DNA from: Clostridia bacterium
Lineage (GTDB): Bacteria; Bacillota; Clostridia; Oscillospirales; CAG-272
NCBI GenBank assembly: GCA_024404655.1
Contig: JAKSPR010000158.1
Location: 1-6,841, forward strand
Direction: 5' to 3'
Length of the DNA stretch: 6,841 nt
Position 1 is the stretch's first letter. Every line of letters begins with the position of its first letter. The position numbers were made by a program, and so were the translations under genes. The notes beneath the pieces are model-generated. The model was not told the DNA's origin. It saw only the letters and a list, made by a program, of their open reading frames with translations, and did not search any database. This document shows, piece after piece, positions 1 through 5,825 of this stretch.

Positions 1-284
1 TGGATGCGGCGCAGCCGCTCGGGGTACAGCATGGAATCGTATGGGAGGATGCCGATATTTTTCTGTGCGCAGACCTCGGTGATCCGTCTGGGACGGTCGA
101 GGGACTTATCGCAGAGCGCGGTGATGACGCTGTCCTTGAGGAATCCGAGGGACGCATAGTCCTCGCGGGCTGCCTCAAAAATGGCATCAATGGAGTGCAT
201 GGCGCCCAGCAGCCGGACGGGAACGTCCGAATCGGGGCCGCACACCAGAGAAAGCCATATCCACAGAAGAACGGGCTGATTCAT
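1..284 (-). CDS. dprA: DNA processing protein DprA, N-terminal fragment (runs off left edge)
   Basis: The reverse strand reads an open frame from ATG at 284 to the window edge: 94 full codons with no stop. It starts MNQPVLLWIWLSLVCGPDSD and ends with GILPYDSMLYPERLRRI. The WIWL opening, the helix-rich (SAM/HhH-like) N-terminal region and the 'gI-l-yd-YP-rL--I' segment, which leads into the Rossmann fold, are typical of DprA (Smf). That family binds single-stranded DNA and loads RecA during natural transformation; this is family knowledge. The Rossmann domain itself lies outside the window. A TGGAGGAT ribosome binding site (293-300) is about 10 nt upstream of the ATG, and an alternative ATG just upstream (ATGCGATCATGA) hits a stop at once. 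It follows the methyltransferase gene by 49 bp on the same strand, so the two are probably co-transcribed. The assignment rests on the weakly conserved N-terminus only. Confidence 0.78.
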   Translation of the reverse strand, partial: MNQPVLLWIWLSLVCGPDSDVPVRLLGAMHSIDAIFEAAREDYASLGFLKDSVITALCDKSLDRPRRITEVCAQKNIGILPYDSMLYPERLRRI

Positions 285-333
285 GATCGCATATCCTCCA
301 ATCATTGGAACTGTAACGGGGAACGCAGGAAAA

Positions 334-1167
334 TTACTTTGAAACCTTGCATCGCTCCCACATGAGAAGGGAAGCGGCAATGGCGGCGTTGAAGGATTCC
401 GCACCTTCCGCCATAGGGATGATCACGGTGCCGCTGCAGGTGTCTATGACCGCATCGGAAAGGCCGTGACCCTCATTGCCGATGACAAAAACGGTATCCT
501 CCGTAACCGGGAAAGAACCCAGCGGCTGTGCGTCCGGGCGGAGGGCCGCAGCGCGGACGTCATATCCCGCCTCTCGCAGGGAGGCAAGATAAGCGGGGGT
601 ATCGTCTGTGATATCGAGAGGCATGCGGAACAGAGCGCCCATCGCCGCGCGGACAACCTTGGGGTTGTACACGTCAGCGCAGTCAGAGGATAAGACCAGT
701 CGGTCAAATCCGAGGGCATTTGCGGTCCGGATGACCGTTCCCAGATTGCCTGGATCGCGCATTCCGTCGCATACCAGTATTTTCTCCTTTATTATAGTAG
801 GAAAATGTGAACGCTTCTTATATATTGTATTATAAAAAATCAAATTGTCAAGAGCTTTCGCAACACAAAATACGCCCTGAGGCGCATTTTCTCCGGAAAT
901 TTTTTCATAAACCGATTCCGGCACCGAAAAAACGGGCAGATCGGGGTATTTTTCGTCCAGAAGCGCTAAAAAATCGGCGCAGGTGTTCCGGGCCTGCTCC
1001 GTGACAAAAATGCGCTCCAGCGCAACATTTTTTTCGATGGCCTCACCGAGCAGTTTCCGTCCCTCAAAACAGAACAGGTGCATGCGCTGGCGGTACTTTT
1101 TCTCGGCGAGCTTTCCCGTCTCTATAATCAGGGGATTGGAGCGGGATGTAATACTCTGTATCGACAT
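334..1167 (-). CDS. TrmH/SpoU-family RNA 2'-O-methyltransferase
   Basis: A 277-residue SPOUT-class enzyme that would transfer methyl from S-adenosylmethionine to a ribose 2'-OH in rRNA or tRNA. Residues 1-105 form the SpoU substrate-binding (L30e-like) domain, with ITSRSNPLI at the start and FEGRKLLGEAI near residue 35. The catalytic knotted domain shows motif 1 (DPGNLGTVIRTANALGFD, around 138-155), motif 2 (IGNEGHGLS, around 229-237) and motif 3 (ESFNAAIAASLL, around 257-268). These contain the conserved Asn, Arg, Glu and Asn positions. The frame stays open upstream to a GTG at 1197, but I chose ATG 1167: an AAAGGA site sits about 10 nt before it, and homologues normally begin right at this 'I-S--NP-I' segment. 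A linker near residues 108-131 is much richer in A/T than the rest of the gene. It lies 115 bp downstream of rplT, past a terminator. The exact RNA target cannot be told, so no symbol is given. Confidence 0.93.
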   Translation of the reverse strand: MSIQSITSRSNPLIIETGKLAEKKYRQRMHLFCFEGRKLLGEAIEKNVALERIFVTEQARNTCADFLALLDEKYPDLPVFSVPESVYEKISGENAPQGVFCVAKALDNLIFYNTIYKKRSHFPTIIKEKILVCDGMRDPGNLGTVIRTANALGFDRLVLSSDCADVYNPKVVRAAMGALFRMPLDITDDTPAYLASLREAGYDVRAAALRPDAQPLGSFPVTEDTVFVIGNEGHGLSDAVIDTCSGTVIIPMAEGAESFNAAIAASLLMWERCKVSK

Positions 1168-1227
1168 TGGAATTGTGTTCCTTTCAGAGCGGATCACGCA
1201 TAAAAATCACGTGATGATGAGAACAAC

Positions 1228-1260
1228 AAAACCAAAGTATCCTTGAGACACTTTGGTTTT
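1228..1260 (-). terminator. Intrinsic terminator of the infC-rpmI-rplT operon
   Basis: A perfect 11-bp inverted repeat (AAAACCAAAGT at 1228-1238, ACTTTGGTTTT at 1250-1260) with an 11-nt loop. Read on the minus strand, the hairpin ends in TTTTGTTGTT, a broken T-tract. It begins 21 bp after the rplT stop. The stem is A/U-rich and the T-tract imperfect, so it may be leaky. That would allow expression of the methyltransferase and dprA genes behind it. Confidence 0.8.
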
Positions 1261-1281
1261 GCGGTCGTTATGTTTGATGGA

Positions 1282-1635
1282 TTAAAGAGCTGCCTTAGCC
1301 TGCTCGCAGATTGCAGTGAAAGCTGCAGTGTCTGCAATGGCGATCTCGGAGAGCATCTTTCTGTTCAGCGTAACGCCGGCCTTCTTCAGACCATGCATCA
1401 GCTGAGAGTAGTTCATGCCGTTCATCTTTGCAGCAGCGGAGATACGGGAGATCCACAGTGCGCGGAATTCTCTCTTCTTCTGCTTACGGCCGATATAGGC
1501 GTAGTTGCCGCTCTTCATGACGGCCTGCTTAGCCATCTTGAAGTGCTTGGATTTTGCACCCCAGTAACCCTTTGCTGCCTTTAAAACCTTATTTCTTCTC
1601 TTGCGGGTCATCATCGCGCCCTTGATTCTTGCCAT
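1282..1635 (-). CDS. rplT: Large-subunit ribosomal protein L20
   Basis: A 117-residue protein matching bacterial L20 from end to end, at the family's usual length. It starts MARIKGAMMTRKRRNKVLKA, has the very basic N-terminal extension that threads into 23S rRNA, and contains YWGAKSKHFKMAKQAVMKSG, the REFRALWISRI segment, NGMNYSQLMHGLKKAG and the closing LNRKMLSEIA. L20 is a primary 23S rRNA binder needed for early 50S assembly. In Bacillus-type operons it also represses its own operon by binding the mRNA leader (family knowledge). An AGGAGGA site (1644-1650 region) lies 9 nt before the ATG. It is the third gene of the infC operon, 60 bp after rpmI, and is followed by a terminator. Confidence 0.98.
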   Translation of the reverse strand: MARIKGAMMTRKRRNKVLKAAKGYWGAKSKHFKMAKQAVMKSGNYAYIGRKQKKREFRALWISRISAAAKMNGMNYSQLMHGLKKAGVTLNRKMLSEIAIADTAAFTAICEQAKAAL

Positions 1636-1695
1636 GATTCTATTCCTCCTGTTTTCAGATAATTTTCAAATTTGTTCTGTCTGCTGTGAATAGGA

Positions 1696-1896
1696 TTACT
1701 TGCCAGCAGGCGCGATCATTGCCTTGACGGTCGGAGCAAAGCACTTGGACAGGTATGCGCCGGTGCGCAGATGTCTCTTTCTCTTTGCGGTCTTCAGACC
1801 GAGGTTGTGGCGGTGATGGGAGTGGTTGATCTTGACAAGACCGCTCTTGGTGAGCGTGAATCTCTTTGCAGAAGCTCTATGTGACTTGAGTTTCAT
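1696..1896 (-). CDS. rpmI: Large-subunit ribosomal protein L35
   Basis: A 66-residue, strongly basic protein with the L35 pattern: K-K/S-H-R-x-x-A-K-R-F at residues 4-13 (KSHRASAKRF), then TKSGLVKINHSHHRHNLG, the KRKRHLR core and a hydrophobic tail ending in APAGK. L35 is a small 50S protein. The usual start is MPKMKT; here it is MKLKSH, missing the second-position proline, which is a minor variation. AAAGGAAG at 1905-1912 provides the ribosome binding site about 8 nt before the ATG. It lies between infC and rplT in the standard operon order, with 107 bp separating it from infC. Confidence 0.97.
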   Translation of the reverse strand: MKLKSHRASAKRFTLTKSGLVKINHSHHRHNLGLKTAKRKRHLRTGAYLSKCFAPTVKAMIAPAGK

Positions 1897-2003
1897 GATT
1901 GGTACTTCCTTTCAGTTATCATTCTGTGTTTTGTAAACGAAACTACGGAACCGCTTGGCGCAAATTCCTGAAAACCAAGTTTTGAACGGGGATTTCGGGA
2001 AAA

Positions 2004-2519
2004 TCAGTTCTTCAGCGGAGAGAGGAACAGGGTCATGAAGCGTCCTTCGAGGATCGGCTTCTTGTCGGCTGTGCCTGCGTCTGCGCATGCTTCCTGGAAC
2101 TTGGTTAAGACCTCACGTCCGTTTTCAAGGTGGCTCATTTCGCGGCCCTTGAACTTGACGATGACCTTGACCTTGTTGCCGTCTGCCAAGAACTTATGTG
2201 CATGATTGACACGGGTATCAAAGTCATGGGTGTCGATCGTGCAGGAAAGCTGAATTTCCTTGACCTTGACGATCTGCTGGTTCTTGCGGGCTTCCTTTTC
2301 CTTCTTGATGCGTTCAAAGCGGTATTTGCCGTAATCCATGATCCGGCATACCGGAGGTTCCGCGTTGGGGGAGATCATGACAAGGTCATAACCCTTATCA
2401 GCAGCCATGTTCTGTGCGACAGCCAGCTTCACGATACCGATCTGCTCGCCCTCTGCGCCGATCAGGCGTACTTCATTTGCACGGATTGCCTCATTGATCT
2501 GCAGTTCTTTTGTGCTAAT
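2004..2519 (-). CDS. infC: Translation initiation factor IF-3, with an ATT start codon
   Basis: IF-3 binds the 30S subunit, keeps 50S off, and checks the start codon and initiator tRNA. I call 171 residues from ATT at 2519-2517. The N-terminal segment reads STKELQINEAIRANEVRLIG and is followed by EGEQIGIV, both classic IF-3 N-domain. The linker (CRIMDYGKYRFE) and the C-domain (VKEIQLSCTIDTHDFDTR, FLADGNKVKVIVKFKGREM) come next, and the end is MTLFLSPLKN. No ATG exists ahead of the conserved N-domain. An in-frame TGA lies two codons before the ATT, and GGAGGT (2528-2533) sits exactly 8 nt upstream of it. Starting at the GTG at 2432 would delete 29 conserved residues. An AUU start is a known hallmark of infC in E. 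coli and other bacteria, where it allows IF-3 to limit its own translation. First gene of the operon. Confidence 0.95.
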   Translation of the reverse strand: MSTKELQINEAIRANEVRLIGAEGEQIGIVKLAVAQNMAADKGYDLVMISPNAEPPVCRIMDYGKYRFERIKKEKEARKNQQIVKVKEIQLSCTIDTHDFDTRVNHAHKFLADGNKVKVIVKFKGREMSHLENGREVLTKFQEACADAGTADKKPILEGRFMTLFLSPLKN

Positions 2520-2689
2520 AGTTCAGCACCTCCATTTGAAATAAAAAATGCGAAAACCGTGAACAGGTCTCCGCATACATGCCGCCGTACAAGAGAAGAC
2601 TATTGTCATCTCTGCACAGGTTTCATCTTTATCAACCGGCACGTAACACGGTGACGGTGAGAACGGAGATCGTTCTTCTTTATTTTTAC
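2520..2689 (-). ncRNA. 5' leader of the infC operon, probable L20 leader cis-regulatory RNA
   Basis: About 170 nt lie between the inferred transcription start (near 2689) and the infC start codon, long for a plain untranslated region. Three helices can be drawn. Helix 1: AGAACG/CGTTCT around 2661-2677 with loop ATCTC. Helix 2: GTGCAGAGATGAC (2617-2605) against GTCTTCTCTTGTAC (2600-2587), loop AATA, with one bulged T and one T-T mismatch. Helix 3 is the terminator at 2543-2575. TCTCCG (2669-2664) in helix 1 is complementary to CGGAGA in the 5' arm of the terminator, so it could act as an antiterminator. In Bacillus-group Firmicutes, L20 binds such a leader, which mimics its 23S rRNA site, and promotes termination. 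The L20 assignment is inferred from position and operon; I did not match the covariance model. Confidence 0.72.
2543..2575 (-). terminator. Leader terminator (attenuator) just upstream of infC
   Basis: On the minus strand TGCGGAGACC (2575-2566), a 7-nt loop TGTTCAC and GGTTTTCGCA (2558-2549) form a 10-bp stem including two G-T pairs. Six T residues follow directly (2548-2543). This is a canonical Rho-independent terminator placed between the infC promoter and its ribosome binding site (2528-2533), so it must be conditional for the operon to be expressed. The layout fits L20-controlled premature termination. Confidence 0.85.
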
Positions 2690-2695
2690 TATGAC

Positions 2696-2750
2696 AGTAT
2701 ATCACAGAATATGAGTAATGTCAAGGGGTTTTTGAAATTTTTTTATTTTT
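2696..2750 (-). promoter_or_regulatory. Sigma-A-type promoter of the infC operon with UP-like A-tracts
   Basis: On the minus strand TTGACA (2724-2719), a 17-bp spacer and TATACT (2701-2696) give a near-perfect vegetative promoter. Just upstream, positions 2729-2750 hold A-tracts (read on the minus strand as A5-T-A7-T3-C-A5), in the place where an UP element contacts the RNA polymerase alpha subunit. This suits a highly expressed ribosomal protein operon. Expected start near 2689. Confidence 0.85.
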
Positions 2751-2881
2751 GGGGGGATCTTTGGATACAGTACGGTCGGATTTCTGCTCTCGGCCTGTTC
2801 TGGCTTTTATCCGGTTTCGGTGGGGTGACCGGCAAGGGCTTTGCGGTCGCCCTTGCAGTCTTCGCAGGCGTCCTCTACTGA
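2711..2881 (+). other. Unexplained intergenic segment; possible 56-residue hydrophobic peptide frame
   Basis: The region between the two divergent promoters (2725-2945) holds no recognised gene. A frame from ATG 2711 to TGA 2881 would encode a short, hydrophobic, aromatic-rich peptide. It starts MSNVKGFLKFFYFWGDLWIQ, has a middle of LGLFWLLSGFGG, and ends VALAVFAGVLY, so it could span a membrane once or twice. Against a real gene: no Shine-Dalgarno precedes the ATG, the start overlaps the infC promoter on the other strand, and part of the frame covers A/T tracts. The part from about 2760 to 2880 is GC-rich and contains a perfect 8-bp inverted repeat (GCAAGGGC 2832-2839, GCCCTTGC 2849-2856) with no T-tract. 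It could instead be a dispersed repeat or a remnant. I make no functional claim. Confidence 0.25.
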
Positions 2882-2945
2882 TATTCAGAGCGGCTTAGTT
2901 TTGACAATAAATCAATTTGTGTTTTCCTGTTTTTTCAAAAAAGAA

Positions 2946-2974
2946 TTGACGCAGCAGTGAATCTATGCTATACT
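2946..2974 (+). promoter_or_regulatory. Promoter of the hydrolase/solute-binding protein operon
   Basis: TTGACG (2946-2951), a 17-bp spacer and TATACT (2969-2974) match the vegetative promoter consensus and lie 38 bp before the hydrolase ATG, with a start expected near 2981. A T6-C-A6 symmetrical tract (2930-2942) sits just upstream of the -35 box and could be an operator or simply a curved A-tract. Given the near-consensus core, any nutrient control would probably act by repression, which is an inference. Confidence 0.8.
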
Positions 2975-3011
2975 TTTACAAACAGTGTGAAGTCAAGGAG
3001 GAATTTGATTC

Positions 3012-4211
3012 ATGACACATCCCGACCGCAAAAAAGCGAAGCGCTACGACATGCCCGGACGCTGCCGTGAATTTACCGACAAGGTTTACGGCGGCGTTCA
3101 TGACGATCCGAAAGCCCTCTGGAAAGAGATCAACGACAGCAAATATAAGTTCTATCCGGACGCCCCCGAATATAAAGCCTTTATCGGCGAAATGCACGGT
3201 CATTCCACCCTCTCCGACGGCAGTGCCGATCCGGAGCAATATTATCCGCGTCTGCGGGAGTTAGCAAAGCTCGATTTCGGTGCACTGACCGACCATGACC
3301 ACGGTGGTGTGGGAAAAGCGGAGCTGTGGGACGGAAATCCCTCCAAATGGGACAAGATGAAGGAACTGGCGAAAAAGTACAACGATCCAGGGCACTTCAC
3401 AACAATCCTCGGCTATGAACGGGATTCCTATCCTTTTTATAACAATCTGGTACTATATTTTTCAAACCACGATGCGGATATGGTACGTGGGATACGGGAT
3501 GGTGAACTAACCGAAGCGGAGCTGCGTGCGCTGCTTGCGCGGGATGATGTGATCGCGGTGCCTCATGATACCTATCTTCTCTCTTCCGGTGCGGACTTTA
3601 TGGCACTGCCGCATGAGCTCTGCACACCGTTTATGGAGATCATCTCCCGCGGAGATGCTGCGGAATATATGGGTAATCCGGCATTCGATGAAAACAGTGC
3701 TTGCGAGGGCGGATTCTTACAGGATGCGCTCCGCATGGGACACCGCATCGGCTGTATCGGCGGCTCTGACGACCACGGAGGCATGAATGGTCTGATCAGA
3801 CCCGAAGCATCCTATCCCCGTAAGTTTTCCGGCATGACCGGTATCTGGGCAAAAGAGAACACGCTTCCTGCTCTGTTTTCAGCGCTGAAAGCACGCAGGA
3901 CCTACGCCTATATGGGCGGCGGCTGCCGGATGGAGATCGACTTCCGGATAAACGGTCATTGGATGGGTGAAGAATTTACCTGCTCTCCCGATGAAACGCT
4001 GAATATCTGGTTCTCCGTCAGGTGCGACGTGCCGGTAAAGCATGTCACCATCGTCAAGAACTGCCGGAATTATCTTTGGTTCCGGGACACACCGGAGCAG
4101 ATCGTGTTTGATTACCGGCACGAAAATCCGACAGATATCTATTATCTCCGTGTGGAGACAGAAGACGGACGATTCGGTTGGACCAGCCCGATTTATATTA
4201 ACTGCAAATAA
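3012..4211 (+). CDS. PHP-domain metal-dependent hydrolase, CehA/McbA-like
   Basis: A 399-residue protein with the PHP-fold metal-site pattern: MHGHSTLSDG (His62, His64, Asp69), TDHDHGG (Asp94, His95, His97), GYE (Glu136), VPHDT (His185) and GGSDDHGG (Asp253, His255). These would hold two or three metal ions for hydrolysis of a phosphoester or related bond. CehA/McbA relatives act on carbaryl-type esters or phosphodiesters, but the family is broad and the substrate here is unknown. Residues 305-399 form a beta-rich tail (INGHWMGEEF, then IWFSVRCD and the closing TSPIYI) typical of this group. There is no signal peptide or membrane segment, so it is expected in the cytoplasm. AAGGAGG (2995-3001) lies 10 nt before ATG 3012. 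The next gene, a solute-binding lipoprotein, starts 18 bp after its stop, which suggests the hydrolase works on an imported compound. Confidence 0.85.
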   Translation: MTHPDRKKAKRYDMPGRCREFTDKVYGGVHDDPKALWKEINDSKYKFYPDAPEYKAFIGEMHGHSTLSDGSADPEQYYPRLRELAKLDFGALTDHDHGGVGKAELWDGNPSKWDKMKELAKKYNDPGHFTTILGYERDSYPFYNNLVLYFSNHDADMVRGIRDGELTEAELRALLARDDVIAVPHDTYLLSSGADFMALPHELCTPFMEIISRGDAAEYMGNPAFDENSACEGGFLQDALRMGHRIGCIGGSDDHGGMNGLIRPEASYPRKFSGMTGIWAKENTLPALFSALKARRTYAYMGGGCRMEIDFRINGHWMGEEFTCSPDETLNIWFSVRCDVPVKHVTIVKNCRNYLWFRDTPEQIVFDYRHENPTDIYYLRVETEDGRFGWTSPIYINCK

Positions 4212-4229
4212 AAATTCAGGAGAAAAGTC

Positions 4230-5726
4230 ATGAAGAAATCACAGTTGACCGCAGCCGCACTGCTCACCGTCCTTGCGCTGAATGCGGCTGCCTGCGGAGA
4301 CACAGAAACCGCACCGCAGGACACTGCATCTGTCCAGACAACGCAGGCAGTCACCGAAGAAGCAATCGACCCGAATGATCCCTATGCCGCCCGTCTTGCC
4401 GTCAGCGCAAACCTTCCCGAGGATCTTGATTTCGGCGGTGCATCCTTCCGCACCATCGTCAATGATGCCAGCGACGGCAATGTCATGCCGAAAGACATTT
4501 ACATGGAAAGCACCAACGGCGATATCGTCGATGATACCATTTTTGCCAGAAACGCGTACGTTGAGGATCATCTGAACGTCATCATTGAGCCCTCAGAGGT
4601 ACGTTCTCCCGCTGATACCGCATCCATGGTAAAAAAGGCTGTATCAGCCAGTGATGACGCTTACGATATTGTCCTCCAGCACATGATTCAGATGGGCGGC
4701 AACGCGCTGTCCGGCATTTTCCTCAACTGGTATGATATTCCCTATATGGATTTCAGCCATGAATGGTATCCGCAGTATTCCATCAAAGACCTGACCATTG
4801 ACGGAGTCATGTTCTTAACCATGAGCGATATCATGATCTCCTCCATCCACAATACCTACTGCATGTACTATAACAAGGATATTGCTGCAAGCAATGATAT
4901 TGAGGATATCTATGAAGTCGTCCGCGAAGGAAAATGGACGCTTGACAAATTAAAAGAGCTTTCCAAGCCCATCTACCGTGATATCAACGGTGACGGTACC
5001 AGAGACGCCGATGACCAGTACGGCTATGCTACCTCCATTGGCTCCAATGTCGTCACCTTCTTCTGGGCCTTCAATGTCCCGCTGATCGAGGCAAGCCGCG
5101 ACGGAATCAAGCTGGTTGCCAACAACAGCAAGGCTGTCGAGACCGTCAGCCGCTTAAACGACTTTTTCTATAATTCCGGCAGCGTGTATATTGCTGCTGC
5201 CTATACGGATTTCATTCAGCAGTTCAATGAAGGCAAGGTTTTATTCATTCCGCGCTGTATCGGTGAAACCCTGACATTCTTCCGTGAGACCGAGAACTAT
5301 GGTATCATTCCGTTCCCCAAGTTTGATGAAAATCAGGAAGCATATTACACCATGCTTGACGGATGTTCACCGACCATCGGCGTACCGAAAACTGCCAATC
5401 AGAAGGAACTGATCGGTGCAGTCATGGAAATGATGGGTGAATACTCCTATAAATATCTGTTCCCCGCATATTATGATGTAGCTCTGAAAGTCAAGGGTAC
5501 CCGTGATGAGAATTCCATCGAAATGCTCGATCTGATCATGGCGGGCCGTGTCGTTGACTTCACCTTTGTCTATGATAACTTCAAGGGATTCTCTTTCACC
5601 CTGCAGGATCTTCTGAAACCCAACAGTAAACAGGACTTTGCTTCCTACTATGCAAAGAAGGAAAAGAGTGTCCAGAAGCATTATGATGCCGTTCTGGATG
5701 CCTTCCTCGAAGCTGCAGAAGACTGA
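4230..5726 (+). CDS. ABC transporter extracellular solute-binding lipoprotein
   Basis: A 498-residue secreted protein. MKK, a hydrophobic core (residues 6-21) and the lipobox-like AAAC22 mark a lipoprotein signal cleaved before Cys22; the -3 residue is Ala rather than the usual Leu. A Thr/Gln/Ala/Glu-rich linker (23-45) follows. The body resembles the large family of carbohydrate-type (family 1) binding proteins of Clostridia. It has a conserved NTYCMYYNKDIA segment near 208-219, EGKWTLDKLKELSK near 233-246, and the DINGDGTRDADD loop (251-262), an EF-hand-like calcium site seen in many of these proteins. EYSYKYLFPAYYD near 404-416 is also family-like. It would catch a solute outside the membrane and pass it to ABC permeases, none of which are in the window. 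AGGAG at 4218-4222 is about 7 nt before the ATG. Co-transcribed with the upstream hydrolase. The ligand is unknown; sugar or a sugar derivative is the family default. Confidence 0.9.
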   Translation: MKKSQLTAAALLTVLALNAAACGDTETAPQDTASVQTTQAVTEEAIDPNDPYAARLAVSANLPEDLDFGGASFRTIVNDASDGNVMPKDIYMESTNGDIVDDTIFARNAYVEDHLNVIIEPSEVRSPADTASMVKKAVSASDDAYDIVLQHMIQMGGNALSGIFLNWYDIPYMDFSHEWYPQYSIKDLTIDGVMFLTMSDIMISSIHNTYCMYYNKDIAASNDIEDIYEVVREGKWTLDKLKELSKPIYRDINGDGTRDADDQYGYATSIGSNVVTFFWAFNVPLIEASRDGIKLVANNSKAVETVSRLNDFFYNSGSVYIAAAYTDFIQQFNEGKVLFIPRCIGETLTFFRETENYGIIPFPKFDENQEAYYTMLDGCSPTIGVPKTANQKELIGAVMEMMGEYSYKYLFPAYYDVALKVKGTRDENSIEMLDLIMAGRVVDFTFVYDNFKGFSFTLQDLLKPNSKQDFASYYAKKEKSVQKHYDAVLDAFLEAAED

Positions 5727-5730
5727 TTAT

Positions 5731-5749
5731 CTACCCAAAGATCGGGTAG
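5731..5749. repeat. Short inverted repeat across the intron 3' junction
   Basis: CTACCC (5731-5736) and GGGTAG (5744-5749) form a perfect 6-bp inverted repeat with a 7-nt gap. The left arm lies in flanking DNA after the solute-binding protein stop, and the right arm is the last part of intron domain VI. It may be coincidence, or a hairpin that competes with folding of domain VI. Confidence 0.5.
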
Positions 5750-5785
5750 GAGGCTGACTAAGGAAAAGTCAGCCGACCTCCCACA
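5741..5785 (-). ncRNA. Group II intron domain VI with candidate branch-point A
   Basis: Read on the minus strand, GGCTGACT (5774-5767) and AGTCAGCC (5759-5752) form a perfect 8-bp stem with a 7-nt loop. A lower stem pairs GGG-A-GG (5782-5777) with CC-T (5750-5748) and CCC (5746-5744), leaving A at 5747 unpaired. That A is six nucleotides before the proposed last base, in the place expected for the branch-point adenosine. The pairing was drawn by hand. Confidence 0.72.
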
Positions 5786-5816
5786 GAACCGTGCGTACCG
5801 ATCTGGTACACGGCTC
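5786..5816 (-). ncRNA. Group II intron domain V (catalytic hairpin)
   Basis: Minus-strand GAGCCGTG (5816-5809) pairs with CACGGTTC (5793-5786), and TACC (5808-5805) pairs with GGTA (5799-5796) around the loop AGATC. A two-nucleotide CG bulge (5795-5794) lies on the 3' side. The GAGCCG...CGGTTC ends, the AGC triad in the 5' strand and the CG bulge are the signature of domain V, which binds the catalytic metals. At 31 nt it is slightly shorter than the common 34, through a shorter upper helix. Confidence 0.9.
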
Positions 5817-5825
5817 CTCCCTTGT

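Noticed and set aside
1168..1197. Upstream GTG start for the methyltransferase
   Set aside because: The ATG at 1167 has an AAAGGA site at proper distance and matches the usual protein start; the extra ten residues contain that very site.
1206..1215. Perfect 10-bp palindrome ATCACGTGAT as an operator
   Set aside because: It is isolated, not linked to a recognisable promoter, and short enough to occur by chance.
1243..1584. Plus-strand frame of 113 codons
   Set aside because: Antisense shadow of rplT, Cys/Leu-rich with no domain and no ribosome binding site.
1897..2003. Second regulatory RNA between infC and rpmI
   Set aside because: Only weak 4-5 bp pairings (such as CTTGG/CCAAG) can be drawn; apart from the rpmI ribosome binding site I see nothing supportable.
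2130..2654. Plus-strand frame of 174 codons
   Set aside because: It lies antisense to infC and its leader, has no recognisable family features, and infC is unambiguous on the other strand.
2832..2856. GC-rich inverted repeat as a terminator
   Set aside because: No T-tract follows on either strand, and no gene ends immediately before it.
2901..2906. TTGACA as a second -35 box ahead of the hydrolase operon
   Set aside because: No -10-like hexamer at 16-18 bp downstream; the pair at 2946-2974 is far better.
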